The notes under the pieces were generated by a model that was not told the origin of the DNA, ran no database searches, and worked only from the letters and a program-made list of their open reading frames with translations. A stretch of 64,000 nucleotides of DNA from Oscillospiraceae bacterium (GTDB taxonomy: Bacteria > Bacillota > Clostridia > Oscillospirales > Ruminococcaceae), in NCBI GenBank assembly GCA_017483465.1, contig JAFUWN010000009.1:1-64000 (forward strand), given 5' to 3'. Made by a program: the position numbers and the translations under genes. Positions 43,645 through 51,846 of the stretch are shown in pieces; the first letter of the stretch is position 1, and the number at the start of each line of letters is the position of its first letter.

Positions 43645-45903
43645 TTATTTTACATTGAATACCTGTCTGTCAGCAGTAACGTCTTTATTTGCAGTTGTTG
43701 TCACAGCGACTCTGTAAGTATACTTGCCTGCACCGAGCTTGTTGAATTCGATATATTTATCTACATTCTTGAGATCATAGCTCTTGGAATTCGGAGCAAC
43801 AGACTTGCTTGTCACAAGCTTGTTATTGGAATCATAAACAGCAACAGTGAGAGCCTTGATGGTATCATTGGCAGTAACAGTACCCTTGACAGATACAGCC
43901 TTACCCTTGGAAATGGTTTCCGGAATGCTGGTACCGTTTGTCAGTGTGATGCCCTTTGTTGTTTTTGCACTGTTGTCGCCATTACTGGCTGCACTGTTTG
44001 TGCTTGTAGAAGTTGCATTGCCGACTGTGAAATTCTTGTTTACAATGACATAATTGCTGTTATTGGCATTAGAAGCAAATACCATGTAAGTATAATTGCC
44101 GTCTGTCAGCTTGTTGAATTCTACATAATTATCCAGTTTGGAAACATCATAAGTCTTAGTGTTCGGAACAGCAGTTTTGCCTGTTACCAGTTTCTTATTG
44201 CTGTCATATACGCCGACTGTTACAGATGTCATATTGGAGTTTGCAGAAGTAACAACGCCCTTAACAGTCACCATGCTGCCCTTTTTCAGAGTATCCGGAA
44301 CATTTGTGCCGTTTGCGATGGTCATTACATCTTTGCCGTCAGATACTGTGAATGTCTGGTTTACGAGTTCATAATTCTTGTTCACGCCGTTGGAAGCGAT
44401 AACTTTATAATTATAAGTACCCGCACTCAGCTTGTTGAATTCCACAGCACTGTCAAGCTTGCTGACATTGTATGTCTTAGCATTGGGTTCTGCGGTTTTG
44501 CCTGTCACCTGCTTGCCGTTGGAATCATATACACCAACTGTTACAGATGTCAGATTAGAAGAAGCCGAAGCAATTGTGCCCTTAACGGCAACACCCTTGC
44601 CCTGAGATACGGTTGCCGGTACAGTAGTACCGTTTGCGATTGCGATTGCATCAGAAGCAACCTGTCCTTCACCGATTGTAAATGCTTTGTTCACCATAAT
44701 ATAATTCTTGTTTGTTCCGTTGCTTGCAAATACCATGTAAGCATAAGTACCGTCAGTCAGCTTGTCGAATTCTACATAATTATCCAGCTTGGAAAGATTA
44801 TAAGTCTTGGAATTCGGGATAGCTGTCTTGCCGGTTACGAGCTTGCCGTTGGTATCATATACACCGACTGTCAGGCTTTCGATATTGGAAGAAGCAGAAG
44901 TTACTGTACCCTTGACGATTACAGATCTGCCCTTGCTGAGTTTGTCCGGCACTTCTGTACCATTGGCAAGAGCCAGCACGTCTGTTGTATTGGCAGCAGT
45001 CTGCTGATTTGCATTATCAGCTGCTGTATCCTGCTTCTGTTCGGAAGTTTCTGCGGCAGGCTTTGCCGTACCGTCAGCAGAAACTGCAAATCTCTGGGAA
45101 GTAACGGCATATTCTTTATTTGCTGCATTGGTAACCAGTACTTTATAAGTATAAGTACCGTCTGCAAGCTTATTGAATACAATATCGTTATCCAGCTTAT
45201 TGACATTGTAGGACTTTGCATTCGGCTGTGCAGACTTGCCTGTTACCATCTTGCCGCTTTCGTCATATACACCAACTGTTACAGATGTAATATTAGATTC
45301 GGCAGAAGCTACAGTACCCTTGACAGTTACAAACTTTCCGCTCTTGAGAGATTCCGGCAGAGTTGTGCCGTTGGAAATGCTCAGTGTATCTGTTGTTGCG
45401 GGAGCAGCAGGTGTTTCAGCCGCTGTTTCTGTGCCGGATGTGCTTGCAGGAGCAGCCGGAGCACTTGTTACAGTAAAGCTCTTATTGGTCAGCACATAAT
45501 TGGTAGTTGTGCCGTTGGTTGCAAATACCATGTAAGTATAAGAACCCGGTGCAAGCTTAGCAGAAGCAACATATTCATTCAGTTTGGAAATATCATAAGT
45601 CTTTGCTTTGGGCAATGCACTTTTTCCGGTAACGAGCTTTCTGCTGGAGTCGTAAATGCCGACTGTCACAGAAGTAATATTGGAATCTTCAGAAGAAACC
45701 ACACCCTGTACCTGAATGCCCTGACCCTGTGTAAGTGTATCCGGTACGGCAGTACCGTTTGTAATTGCAATGGCATCATTTGCTGCAGAAGCAGTCAGAC
45801 CGACAGAATTATTTTCTGCACGGAGCACTGGCAGAGCAGCAGCACCTGATGTCACAACAACGGCAGCGAGGACACCGGCAGCAATTTTCTGACTATTTTT
45901 CAT
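43645..45903 (-). CDS. Secreted protein of six tandem beta-sandwich-like repeats
   Basis: 752 residues. Signal peptide about 1-38, then six copies of a repeat of about 95-105 residues, each opening with NGTxxPxxxxxG and carrying SVTVGVYDSNGKLVTGK and KLDNYVEFNKLxxGTYTYxV. Copies 1 and 2 are followed by Ala/Pro/Thr- and Ala/Gln-rich linkers. In Ruminococci similar repeats accompany cell-wall amidases or glycosidases, but here no catalytic domain, sorting signal or dockerin is present, so it may be a pure adhesin or wall-binding protein. ATG 45903 is chosen by AAGAGGA upstream and the signal peptide start MKNSQKIAAG. Confidence 0.85.
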   Translation of the reverse strand: MKNSQKIAAGVLAAVVVTSGAAALPVLRAENNSVGLTASAANDAIAITNGTAVPDTLTQGQGIQVQGVVSSEDSNITSVTVGIYDSSRKLVTGKSALPKAKTYDISKLNEYVASAKLAPGSYTYMVFATNGTTTNYVLTNKSFTVTSAPAAPASTSGTETAAETPAAPATTDTLSISNGTTLPESLKSGKFVTVKGTVASAESNITSVTVGVYDESGKMVTGKSAQPNAKSYNVNKLDNDIVFNKLADGTYTYKVLVTNAANKEYAVTSQRFAVSADGTAKPAAETSEQKQDTAADNANQQTAANTTDVLALANGTEVPDKLSKGRSVIVKGTVTSASSNIESLTVGVYDTNGKLVTGKTAIPNSKTYNLSKLDNYVEFDKLTDGTYAYMVFASNGTNKNYIMVNKAFTIGEGQVASDAIAIANGTTVPATVSQGKGVAVKGTIASASSNLTSVTVGVYDSNGKQVTGKTAEPNAKTYNVSKLDSAVEFNKLSAGTYNYKVIASNGVNKNYELVNQTFTVSDGKDVMTIANGTNVPDTLKKGSMVTVKGVVTSANSNMTSVTVGVYDSNKKLVTGKTAVPNTKTYDVSKLDNYVEFNKLTDGNYTYMVFASNANNSNYVIVNKNFTVGNATSTSTNSAASNGDNSAKTTKGITLTNGTSIPETISKGKAVSVKGTVTANDTIKALTVAVYDSNNKLVTSKSVAPNSKSYDLKNVDKYIEFNKLGAGKYTYRVAVTTTANKDVTADRQVFNVK

Positions 45904-46003
45904 AAAAACAATCCTCTTTTCTTTCTCTTTGATTTCTTTGGGGAAAGCGTGACATCTGCGATAAACAAGATATGAGATTAGACTCCACCCCAATTATAGA
46001 ATT
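45904..46003 (-). promoter_or_regulatory. 5' leader of the six-repeat protein gene
   Basis: About 95 bases between the promoter and the start. The leader begins with GGGGTGGAG and contains CTTTCCCC before the ribosome site, so a long-range GGGG/CCCC pairing is possible. I recognise no riboswitch class. Confidence 0.35.
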
Positions 46004-46032
46004 ATTATAACATACTTTTTTTAATTAGTCAA
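46004..46032 (-). promoter_or_regulatory. Sigma-A promoter of the six-repeat protein gene
   Basis: TTGACT (46027-46032) and TATAAT (46004-46009) on the minus strand, 17 bases apart, with TGT before the -10. The rest of the gap to 46172 is AT-rich without further structure that I can see. Confidence 0.8.
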
Positions 46033-46172
46033 TATATGGATTTCAAACTTATTGAAATTCGACTCCTTGCCCAAAATTTACAGAATATTTCCGGTCATTT
46101 TTCACAAATTGCCAAGAGATTCCGGAAGATAAAACCAGATTCTCAGAAATTTGTATTTTTAAATAAAATCGC

Positions 46173-46201
46173 TTGCATTTTTTGAAAAAATATGTTATAC
46201 T
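46173..46201 (+). promoter_or_regulatory. Sigma-A promoter of the cytoplasmic LRR gene
   Basis: TTGCAT (46173-46178), 17 bases, TATACT (46196-46201) with an extended TGT. Confidence 0.78.
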
Positions 46202-46242
46202 TATCATAAATTATTTTTATTCAGAAAGGATGATTTTTTAAA

Positions 46243-48405
46243 ATGGCAATCAAAAATATTAACTCCGCCGGTGTGCTGATTCCGCCGAAAAGTACGACAA
46301 AAATCGGCTTTCAGGAATATATGTACAGTTATTCCCTGAAAGAAATTCAGCTGCATGAAAATTTTACCCGTATCGACGGCGGCGGATTCCGTGACTGTCC
46401 GGCTCTTACGACACTGACGATTCATACCAATTTCAAACATATGGGCGATCAGGCTTTTGCCTCCAGTCCGTTACAGCATCTGCATGTGATTCATGAGGGG
46501 AAAACTTTTGATTTCGATTTTCCTGTCCGGATTACCGGAAATGATGTCATGAGCGTGATGCAATCCGTGATTTCCCAACAACCGCAGGGAAGTTTTTCTG
46601 CTACGGTCATAAAATATTATGTGCTTTTGAATTTATTTTTTGAATTCTCTGGCGAAGAGAATTCTAAAGCCGTCAAGAAAAGCGTGCTCCGCATTGCAAC
46701 TGCTCTGATCAATGCCAAAGATACCGAAACTTTCCGGAAACTGATCGCTCATACGGAATTTTTCAATGCCAAGCAGATTGCTTCTCTGAAAGATCATGCC
46801 AAAAATAAGAAAAATATCGCTGAAATCAAGAAATTACTGAATGATTTCCAGCCTGCCGGTGCAGAAGAATCCGCTCCGGCAAAGCCCGTCCGCAAGAAAA
46901 CAACTGCTAAAATTGATGTAAACGAAATTCTGACCATCGAGAAAGGCAGACTTAAAGCCATTGCTGACGGCGATTATAAAGAAATAATTCTGCCTGATAC
47001 GATCAAGGCGATTAACAAGGGCGTATTTGATACGTTCAAAATCAAAAAGCTCGTATTTCCGGCGAGTCTGAAAAAAATTACGCAGCAGAATTTCAAGGGA
47101 GCTGTCAATCTCTCTGAAATTATCATCTCAGACGGCACGGCCGAAATCGGCAAAGATGCATTCCGTGAGTGCAAGAACCTGAAAAAAATTACCATTCCGG
47201 CCTCTGTCAGGACAATCGGAGATTTTGCATTCAAAAACTCTTCCAGACTCGCTGAAGTGCAGATTGCTGACGGTATAGAATCCATCGGAAGTGAAGCATT
47301 TCTCGGCTGTAAGGCTCTGAAAGCAATCCGGATTCCGGCTTCTGTTACAGAACTCGGAAATGCTGTTTTTGTAGACTGTATCAAACTCGAATCCGCTGTT
47401 CTGAATACTTCCGTCAATGCCCGGTGGAGCATTCAGTTTATGAACTGCAAGGCTCTGCAAACGATCAGTTCTGAAAATGATGCTGTCAAGATCAGAGATA
47501 ATATCATCTATGATCAAGACATGAAAACTATTCTCTTTATTCCTGACGGAATCGAAACGCTTGTCCTTCCGGAATCACTCGAAAATGCTGAAATCTCTGG
47601 AAAAGTCAAGAATCTGACTTTCTATCAGAATCAGAAAATCCGGTTTCAGACAGAAACTCTTAAAAAAATCAGCATGATTGCCGGAGATAAAACATATTCT
47701 ATTGATGTCCCTGAAAAAAATCAGCTCTTTGAATTTTCACAGGATTACACATGGCAGGAACTTCATCACAGTTCCCATGCTGTGAGTGATCTGCTTGATG
47801 ATATTATTGATACTTTGCAGACCGGAGAAATTCCGAATGGCTATCATAATCTCGGAGAAGTCAGCTGGCTCGATTATGAGGGCTGCGGCCCTGTGCATAC
47901 TGCAAGCCTGTTTCCTCTGAGATTTCAGCTTGCTGAATTTCTGCATGATTTCTATCAGAAAGATCTTCTCGAAACCGGCCGTCAGCAGGTTGACTGTTTT
48001 GTTGACAGTTATATCAGAGGCGAACAGAATCCGCAAGTTCAGCAGGTTATTTTAGAATATTTCCCTTTTAAGCCTCAATATCTCCCCTGTCTTGACAAAT
48101 ATCCGGCTCTGCTGAAACTCGCCGCCGAAGATGCCGTAAAACTGGGAACAGTTTCTGTACTGAAATCTCTTAAAACTTATCCGGAATTGATAGCCCCCTG
48201 TATCAGCCTGTTTATCGAATACGGCACATCCGAAAAAATTCAGAAAATTCTTGAAAAATATCCGCAGTATTTCAATGCAGATACAATTGACGGCTTTATC
48301 AATACTGCCATCGAAACAGAAAAGCACGAAATACAGGTATTATTATTGGAATATAAAAATCAGCATATCGGTTTTTCTGACCCTGCTGAAAAATTGAAAT
48401 TATAA
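46243..48405 (+). CDS. Cytoplasmic leucine-rich-repeat (LRR_5) protein
   Basis: 720 residues without signal peptide, membrane helix or dockerin. A short LRR start (about 30-75), an alpha-helical middle (about 95-200), a Lys/Pro linker with PAKPVRKKTTAK, then LRR_5 repeats (about 235-450) with IPASVRTIGDFAFKNSS-type units, a helical region (about 500-600), and a C-terminal ankyrin-like part (LEKYPQYFNADTIDGF and EIQVLLLEYKNQ). This makes it different from the exported LRR-dockerin protein at 2881. It may be an intracellular protein-binding scaffold. GAAAGGA precedes ATG; own promoter. Confidence 0.82.
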   Translation: MAIKNINSAGVLIPPKSTTKIGFQEYMYSYSLKEIQLHENFTRIDGGGFRDCPALTTLTIHTNFKHMGDQAFASSPLQHLHVIHEGKTFDFDFPVRITGNDVMSVMQSVISQQPQGSFSATVIKYYVLLNLFFEFSGEENSKAVKKSVLRIATALINAKDTETFRKLIAHTEFFNAKQIASLKDHAKNKKNIAEIKKLLNDFQPAGAEESAPAKPVRKKTTAKIDVNEILTIEKGRLKAIADGDYKEIILPDTIKAINKGVFDTFKIKKLVFPASLKKITQQNFKGAVNLSEIIISDGTAEIGKDAFRECKNLKKITIPASVRTIGDFAFKNSSRLAEVQIADGIESIGSEAFLGCKALKAIRIPASVTELGNAVFVDCIKLESAVLNTSVNARWSIQFMNCKALQTISSENDAVKIRDNIIYDQDMKTILFIPDGIETLVLPESLENAEISGKVKNLTFYQNQKIRFQTETLKKISMIAGDKTYSIDVPEKNQLFEFSQDYTWQELHHSSHAVSDLLDDIIDTLQTGEIPNGYHNLGEVSWLDYEGCGPVHTASLFPLRFQLAEFLHDFYQKDLLETGRQQVDCFVDSYIRGEQNPQVQQVILEYFPFKPQYLPCLDKYPALLKLAAEDAVKLGTVSVLKSLKTYPELIAPCISLFIEYGTSEKIQKILEKYPQYFNADTIDGFINTAIETEKHEIQVLLLEYKNQHIGFSDPAEKLKL

Positions 48406-48407
48406 TC

Positions 48408-48436
48408 TTGACAAATCCGACATATTCTGCTATAAT
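48408..48436 (+). promoter_or_regulatory. Sigma-A promoter of the zinc-ribbon gene at 48469
   Basis: Consensus TTGACA (48408-48413), 17 bases, consensus TATAAT (48431-48436); the -35 follows the preceding stop codon directly. Confidence 0.87.
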
Positions 48437-48468
48437 ATTAAAAAATATTTTTTACGGAGGTACTTATC

Positions 48469-49014
48469 ATGGATGAAAAAAGAATCTTCACTCTGAACGA
48501 CAGTTTCACTTTTGAGGAAATTGTCCGTGTGCTCGAACAGTATCTGAGCATTAACAAGCATCTGACAACGCAGAGATTCAATCTCGAAAACAGAGCGATT
48601 CTTCAGTGTGTGGACAGTGATTCCAGCTGGAAGCAGTTTCTTGGTCTTGATGCCGCTCTGACGGTAGAATTAATCCAGACCGGAAACAATACGCTTGTTG
48701 TCAATATCGGCAATGCAAAATGGCTTGATAAAGTCGGAGCCGCCGCAGCCGGAGCATTATTCTTCTCTCCGCTGATTGTTGCAGCCGGAATTGGTGCCGT
48801 TCGTCAGGCCGTTCTTCCGACAGAAATTTTCACTTTCCTGGAAAGCAAGCTTGGCAGTTCTGTTCAGAAATTCCAGAATCCGTTTGATGCCGCAGCCGAA
48901 ACCATCCGGAATGTCGTAGAGCCTAAGCAGAACAATGCTGTTACATGTCCCTGCTGTGGAGCACAGGTTTCCAATTCGTTCAGTTTCTGCTCGAAATGCG
49001 GAACAAAATTATAA
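48469..49014 (+). CDS. Zinc-ribbon protein of unknown function
   Basis: 181 residues. The N-terminal half is a soluble domain (FTFEEIVRVLEQYL; SSWKQFLGLDAALTVELI) and residues about 85-110 are a glycine/alanine-rich hydrophobic hairpin (VGAAAAGALFFSPLIVAAGIGA), followed by a helix and a C-terminal zinc ribbon with CPCCGAQVSNSFSFCSKCG. Such hairpins can insert in membranes or form oligomers. TACGGAGG precedes ATG. Strong promoter and terminator make it a single-gene unit. No function recognised. Confidence 0.8.
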   Translation: MDEKRIFTLNDSFTFEEIVRVLEQYLSINKHLTTQRFNLENRAILQCVDSDSSWKQFLGLDAALTVELIQTGNNTLVVNIGNAKWLDKVGAAAAGALFFSPLIVAAGIGAVRQAVLPTEIFTFLESKLGSSVQKFQNPFDAAAETIRNVVEPKQNNAVTCPCCGAQVSNSFSFCSKCGTKL

Positions 49015-49030
49015 TTTTATTAAAAAGCAC

Positions 49031-49071
49031 AATCCTGAAAGCGGTCTGAACTGCTTTCAGGATTATTTTTT
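49031..49071 (+). terminator. Intrinsic terminator
   Basis: 12-bp perfect stem AATCCTGAAAGC/GCTTTCAGGATT, 10-base loop, then ATTTTTT. Confidence 0.93.
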
Positions 49072-49105
49072 ATACTCCTGCTGTGATTAATATCAATCAG
49101 AATTT

Positions 49106-49357
49106 TCATTTTGTTATTTTTTTATCTATAAGTGTCACTATTTCATCATTGATTTTCATTGTGTATTGGATACAATTGAACGTGTTAAAAGTAAACATAT
49201 CACAGGACAAAATAGAGACGTCTACACATCGTTCATCATATCCCACTGTATCTCTCATATTCCAGAGGCCTTCAATATAAAGATTATTGAGAGTATTATC
49301 AGGATTGTTCCAAATCAGTTTGCAACTTCCAATCAGGTACTCGGTTCTATTGCTCAT
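49106..49357 (-). CDS. Small hypothetical protein
   Basis: 83 residues, no signal peptide, starting MSNRTEYLIGSCKLIWNN. The body alternates short strands (CVDVSILSCDMFTFNTF and YTMKINDEIVTLIDKK). ATG 49357 is preferred over ATG 49363 because GGAGGAG abuts the latter. A perfect sigma-A promoter precedes it. It is more AT-rich than its neighbours and looks like a single-gene cargo unit; an orphan immunity protein is one possibility, but I recognise no family. Confidence 0.65.
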   Translation of the reverse strand: MSNRTEYLIGSCKLIWNNPDNTLNNLYIEGLWNMRDTVGYDERCVDVSILSCDMFTFNTFNCIQYTMKINDEIVTLIDKKITK

Positions 49358-49395
49358 AGTCATCTCCTCCGTAAATTCTGATTTATCTTAGCAAT

Positions 49396-49424
49396 ATTAT
49401 ACTGCCAAATATTTATTTTGTCAA
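49396..49424 (-). promoter_or_regulatory. Sigma-A promoter of the small gene at 49106
   Basis: TTGACA (49419-49424) and TATAAT (49396-49401) on the minus strand, 17 bases apart; both boxes are consensus. Confidence 0.85.
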
Positions 49425-49544
49425 TACTATGTCCGGCTCACAGAGCATGGCTTTTTTCTCAGAAATGCGTATATTTTTCTATAATCTGTCTATACTTATC
49501 AAAAAGCACGACAATGCTGATTCAAGAAAGGCGGTTATGAATTC

Positions 49545-51419
49545 ATGCAGGCAATACTTTACTGTGATAAACAAACGGACTGCATTCCTGTCCGTGACTG
49601 TCCGGAAGCTCTGCTTCCGCTGTGCAATCTGTCTCTGATCGAATATTTACTTCACTATATCGAACAAAAGGGCTTTCAGAAAGCGATTCTGCTGGCTGCT
49701 GACGATCGTGTCCGGCATCTGACCGAAACACTTGATTTTAAAATTCCGATTCAATATGCCCGTTCACTGGCTTCGCTTCATGCGGATATGCCGACACTTC
49801 TGCTCCGGCGGCTGTGTGTGCCTGACTGGGATATGGGAGAACTTTTCTCTCTGAGCCGTGAAACGCCTGTCAGGTTATTTCATGCCGACAGTTCCCCGAC
49901 ATTTGCCGAACTGCATCCGCAAGGGTCTGTTCTGCTCGAACCGGAAGCCACTGTCACAACAGAACTTTCTTATTTCCGGCAAATCCGGACACCTGCCGAA
50001 TACCGGACAATACAGCAGAATTTATTATCTTCCTCCGGAAAGCTTCGCCGGAATCGTATCGGTGAGGGCACAAAAATTCCGGTTTCGGCCGTAATTGATG
50101 ATATGACCGTGATAGGCAATGACTGTATAATCGGCGAAAATGCGAAATTAGAGGGCTGTTGTCTGGGCGGCGGCGTACAGATCGGAGCAGATACGGTTCT
50201 GAAAGACTGTGTGATCTGCCGGAAAGCTCTGATTGATGCCGGAATGCACCTGGAAAATGCAGCTGTACCGGAAAATACGGTATTATATCCCGACTCCGGA
50301 ACGGCAAAAAACAGGAAACATCTTGTTTCACAGGAAGACGGTATCTGCGAGGGGCTTCCGAAATGGAATACTGCGGAAACGGCTCTGAAAGCCGGTTCTG
50401 CCCTGACGGTACTGAGCAGCAGAATTGCAGTCGGCTACAGTCATAAAAACAGTGAAAGCCTTGCAGCGGCAGCCATTGCCGGAGCGGTGGCACACGGAGC
50501 CTCTGTCTGGTCAGCCGGAGAATGTGCCTTATCACAGCTGATTTATCTTGCCGGACTGACAGATTGTGATATTCTGCTCTGGATTCAGGGGGAAAAAATC
50601 ATGCAGCTGCGGCCGTTCAATGCCGGCGGCTTTCCTCTGACCGAACAGCAGGCCAACCGGGTATGGCAGGCACTGGAAGCCGATACCTGCCGGCATGTAC
50701 CTCAGTCCGGCAGTCTGCATCATGCCGAATCTCTTCATGCATTATGGGCAGAATCCTGCCGGAAGCTTCTGTCGGCTCCGGAATTTGATATTACTGTCAG
50801 CTGTGCGAATACTGCTCTCCGCACGATGGCACAGGAATTGTTTTCCGGCGGCACAGGACAGAGAATCACGCTTTCTCTTTCGGAAGACGGCACAAAAATC
50901 ACGGCATTTTCATCAGAATCCGGAATGCTCCGTCACGAGCAGTTATTATTATTATCTCTCCTGTCTTTCAGAGAACAGAATCAGCCTCTTGCTGTTCCGG
51001 CGGAATTTCATCTGTCTGCGGAAGAATTTGCGGCTCAGTATCACGGAAAGATCATCCGGGTTCATGATTTTCAGGATTCCGGTGCAGAAATTTACAAAGC
51101 TCAGGGCATCTGCACAGACGGCATAAAATTATTCTGTCATGTACTGCGGGTTCTGCATGAAAAACATCTGACTCCGTCACAGGCGGCGGCTCTGCTTCCG
51201 GAATTATGCACCGTACAGCATGAAGTCAGCACTTCTCTGACCCGGCAGAGCATTGCACAGCTGTGTGCCTCAAATCCGGATGCAAGAATCAGTATTCTCA
51301 TGCCGCCGCACAGTAAGCTTGTGAAACTCCGTGTTCATGCCGATTCTGTCGAGACTGCCGCCGAACTCTGCGGATTCTGGGAAAAGAAACTCCGGATTCT
51401 GGAATCGGAAGAATCCTGA
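49545..51419 (+). CDS. Degenerate nucleotidyltransferase/phosphomannomutase fusion (apparent pseudoenzyme)
   Basis: 624 residues with the layout of NDP-sugar pyrophosphorylase/phosphohexomutase fusions: N-terminal Rossmann-like domain (about 1-160), left-handed beta-helix hexapeptides (about 165-270; VIGNDCIIGENAKL), mutase-like region (about 285-624). The active-site signatures are gone: GGxGTRLxPLT is CDKQTDCIPVRDCPEAL, the mutase phosphoserine loop TASHNP is replaced by WIQGEKIMQLRP, the metal loop DGDADR is absent, and RPSGTEP is replaced by MPPHSKLVKL. The frame is intact and about full length, so it is probably a conserved non-catalytic protein rather than a dying gene. Start spacing (AAAGG, 13 bases) is loose. 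Confidence 0.78.
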   Translation: MQAILYCDKQTDCIPVRDCPEALLPLCNLSLIEYLLHYIEQKGFQKAILLAADDRVRHLTETLDFKIPIQYARSLASLHADMPTLLLRRLCVPDWDMGELFSLSRETPVRLFHADSSPTFAELHPQGSVLLEPEATVTTELSYFRQIRTPAEYRTIQQNLLSSSGKLRRNRIGEGTKIPVSAVIDDMTVIGNDCIIGENAKLEGCCLGGGVQIGADTVLKDCVICRKALIDAGMHLENAAVPENTVLYPDSGTAKNRKHLVSQEDGICEGLPKWNTAETALKAGSALTVLSSRIAVGYSHKNSESLAAAAIAGAVAHGASVWSAGECALSQLIYLAGLTDCDILLWIQGEKIMQLRPFNAGGFPLTEQQANRVWQALEADTCRHVPQSGSLHHAESLHALWAESCRKLLSAPEFDITVSCANTALRTMAQELFSGGTGQRITLSLSEDGTKITAFSSESGMLRHEQLLLLSLLSFREQNQPLAVPAEFHLSAEEFAAQYHGKIIRVHDFQDSGAEIYKAQGICTDGIKLFCHVLRVLHEKHLTPSQAAALLPELCTVQHEVSTSLTRQSIAQLCASNPDARISILMPPHSKLVKLRVHADSVETAAELCGFWEKKLRILESEES

Positions 51420-51438
51420 AAAGCAGTCTGCTTTTTTT
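51419..51438 (+). terminator. Short hairpin terminator
   Basis: 7-bp stem AAAAGCA/TGCTTTT with a 3-base loop and a T run; it overlaps the preceding stop codon. Confidence 0.7.
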
Positions 51439-51491
51439 CTGTTGTTTTTATAAAAACTATCCAATTCTATCCGGAAGTCTCTGCTCCGCTC

Positions 51492-51520
51492 TTGACAAAA
51501 TCTTTCATTTGGATTATAAT
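51492..51520 (+). promoter_or_regulatory. Sigma-A promoter of the rnj operon
   Basis: Consensus TTGACA (51492-51497), 17 bases, consensus TATAAT (51515-51520). Confidence 0.87.
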
Positions 51521-51526
51521 AGAAAT

Positions 51527-51846
51527 TAAGTATTGCAGTCTCTCTGCTTACAGGGAGAACGTTTTTCTGGATTACTTCTGATTTTTTGGCTGTATGCCTG
51601 AAATAAAATGTTTTCATCCGTGTTATGCAACCCATCTGCGCACTCAAAACAATGGAAGCCTTTGTGCTTCCGTACTTACTGTCCGTTCTGACGGTGCGGA
51701 AACCGTCAGCCAAACAATCTGCAAATGAATTACTGCATTCTTCTTTCTGTGAGTATATAAATTCAGATATTTCTGTCTATTCACCACACACAGCAGCAGC
51801 AGAAAGACACAATGCAGCATTTGTGTACTATGAAACGAGGTATCTA
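51527..51846 (+). promoter_or_regulatory. Long hairpin-rich 5' leader of the RNase J gene
   Basis: About 320 bases from the predicted transcription start to the preferred TTG start. Hairpins: GGAAGC/GCTTCC (51654-51671), CTGACGGT/ACCGTCAG with loop GCGGAA (51688-51709), and ACACAA/TTGTGT with a bulged inner helix (51808-51827) directly before the ribosome site. An open frame from ATG 51625 through here lacks a ribosome site and encodes nothing resembling RNase J. It may be an autoregulatory leader. Confidence 0.5.

Noticed and set aside
43645-45903. CRISPR-like or DNA satellite repeats
   Set aside because: The repetition is at protein level (six copies of about 100 residues), with diverged DNA and no spacers.
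51625-51846. N-terminal 74-residue extension of RNase J from ATG 51625
   Set aside because: No ribosome site before the ATG, hairpins throughout, and no resemblance to RNase J; TTG 51847 has a proper site and gives the usual length.
51540-51846. Riboswitch (c-di-GMP or c-di-AMP type) in the RNase J leader
   Set aside because: Hairpins are present, but the conserved cores of these riboswitches could not be matched.
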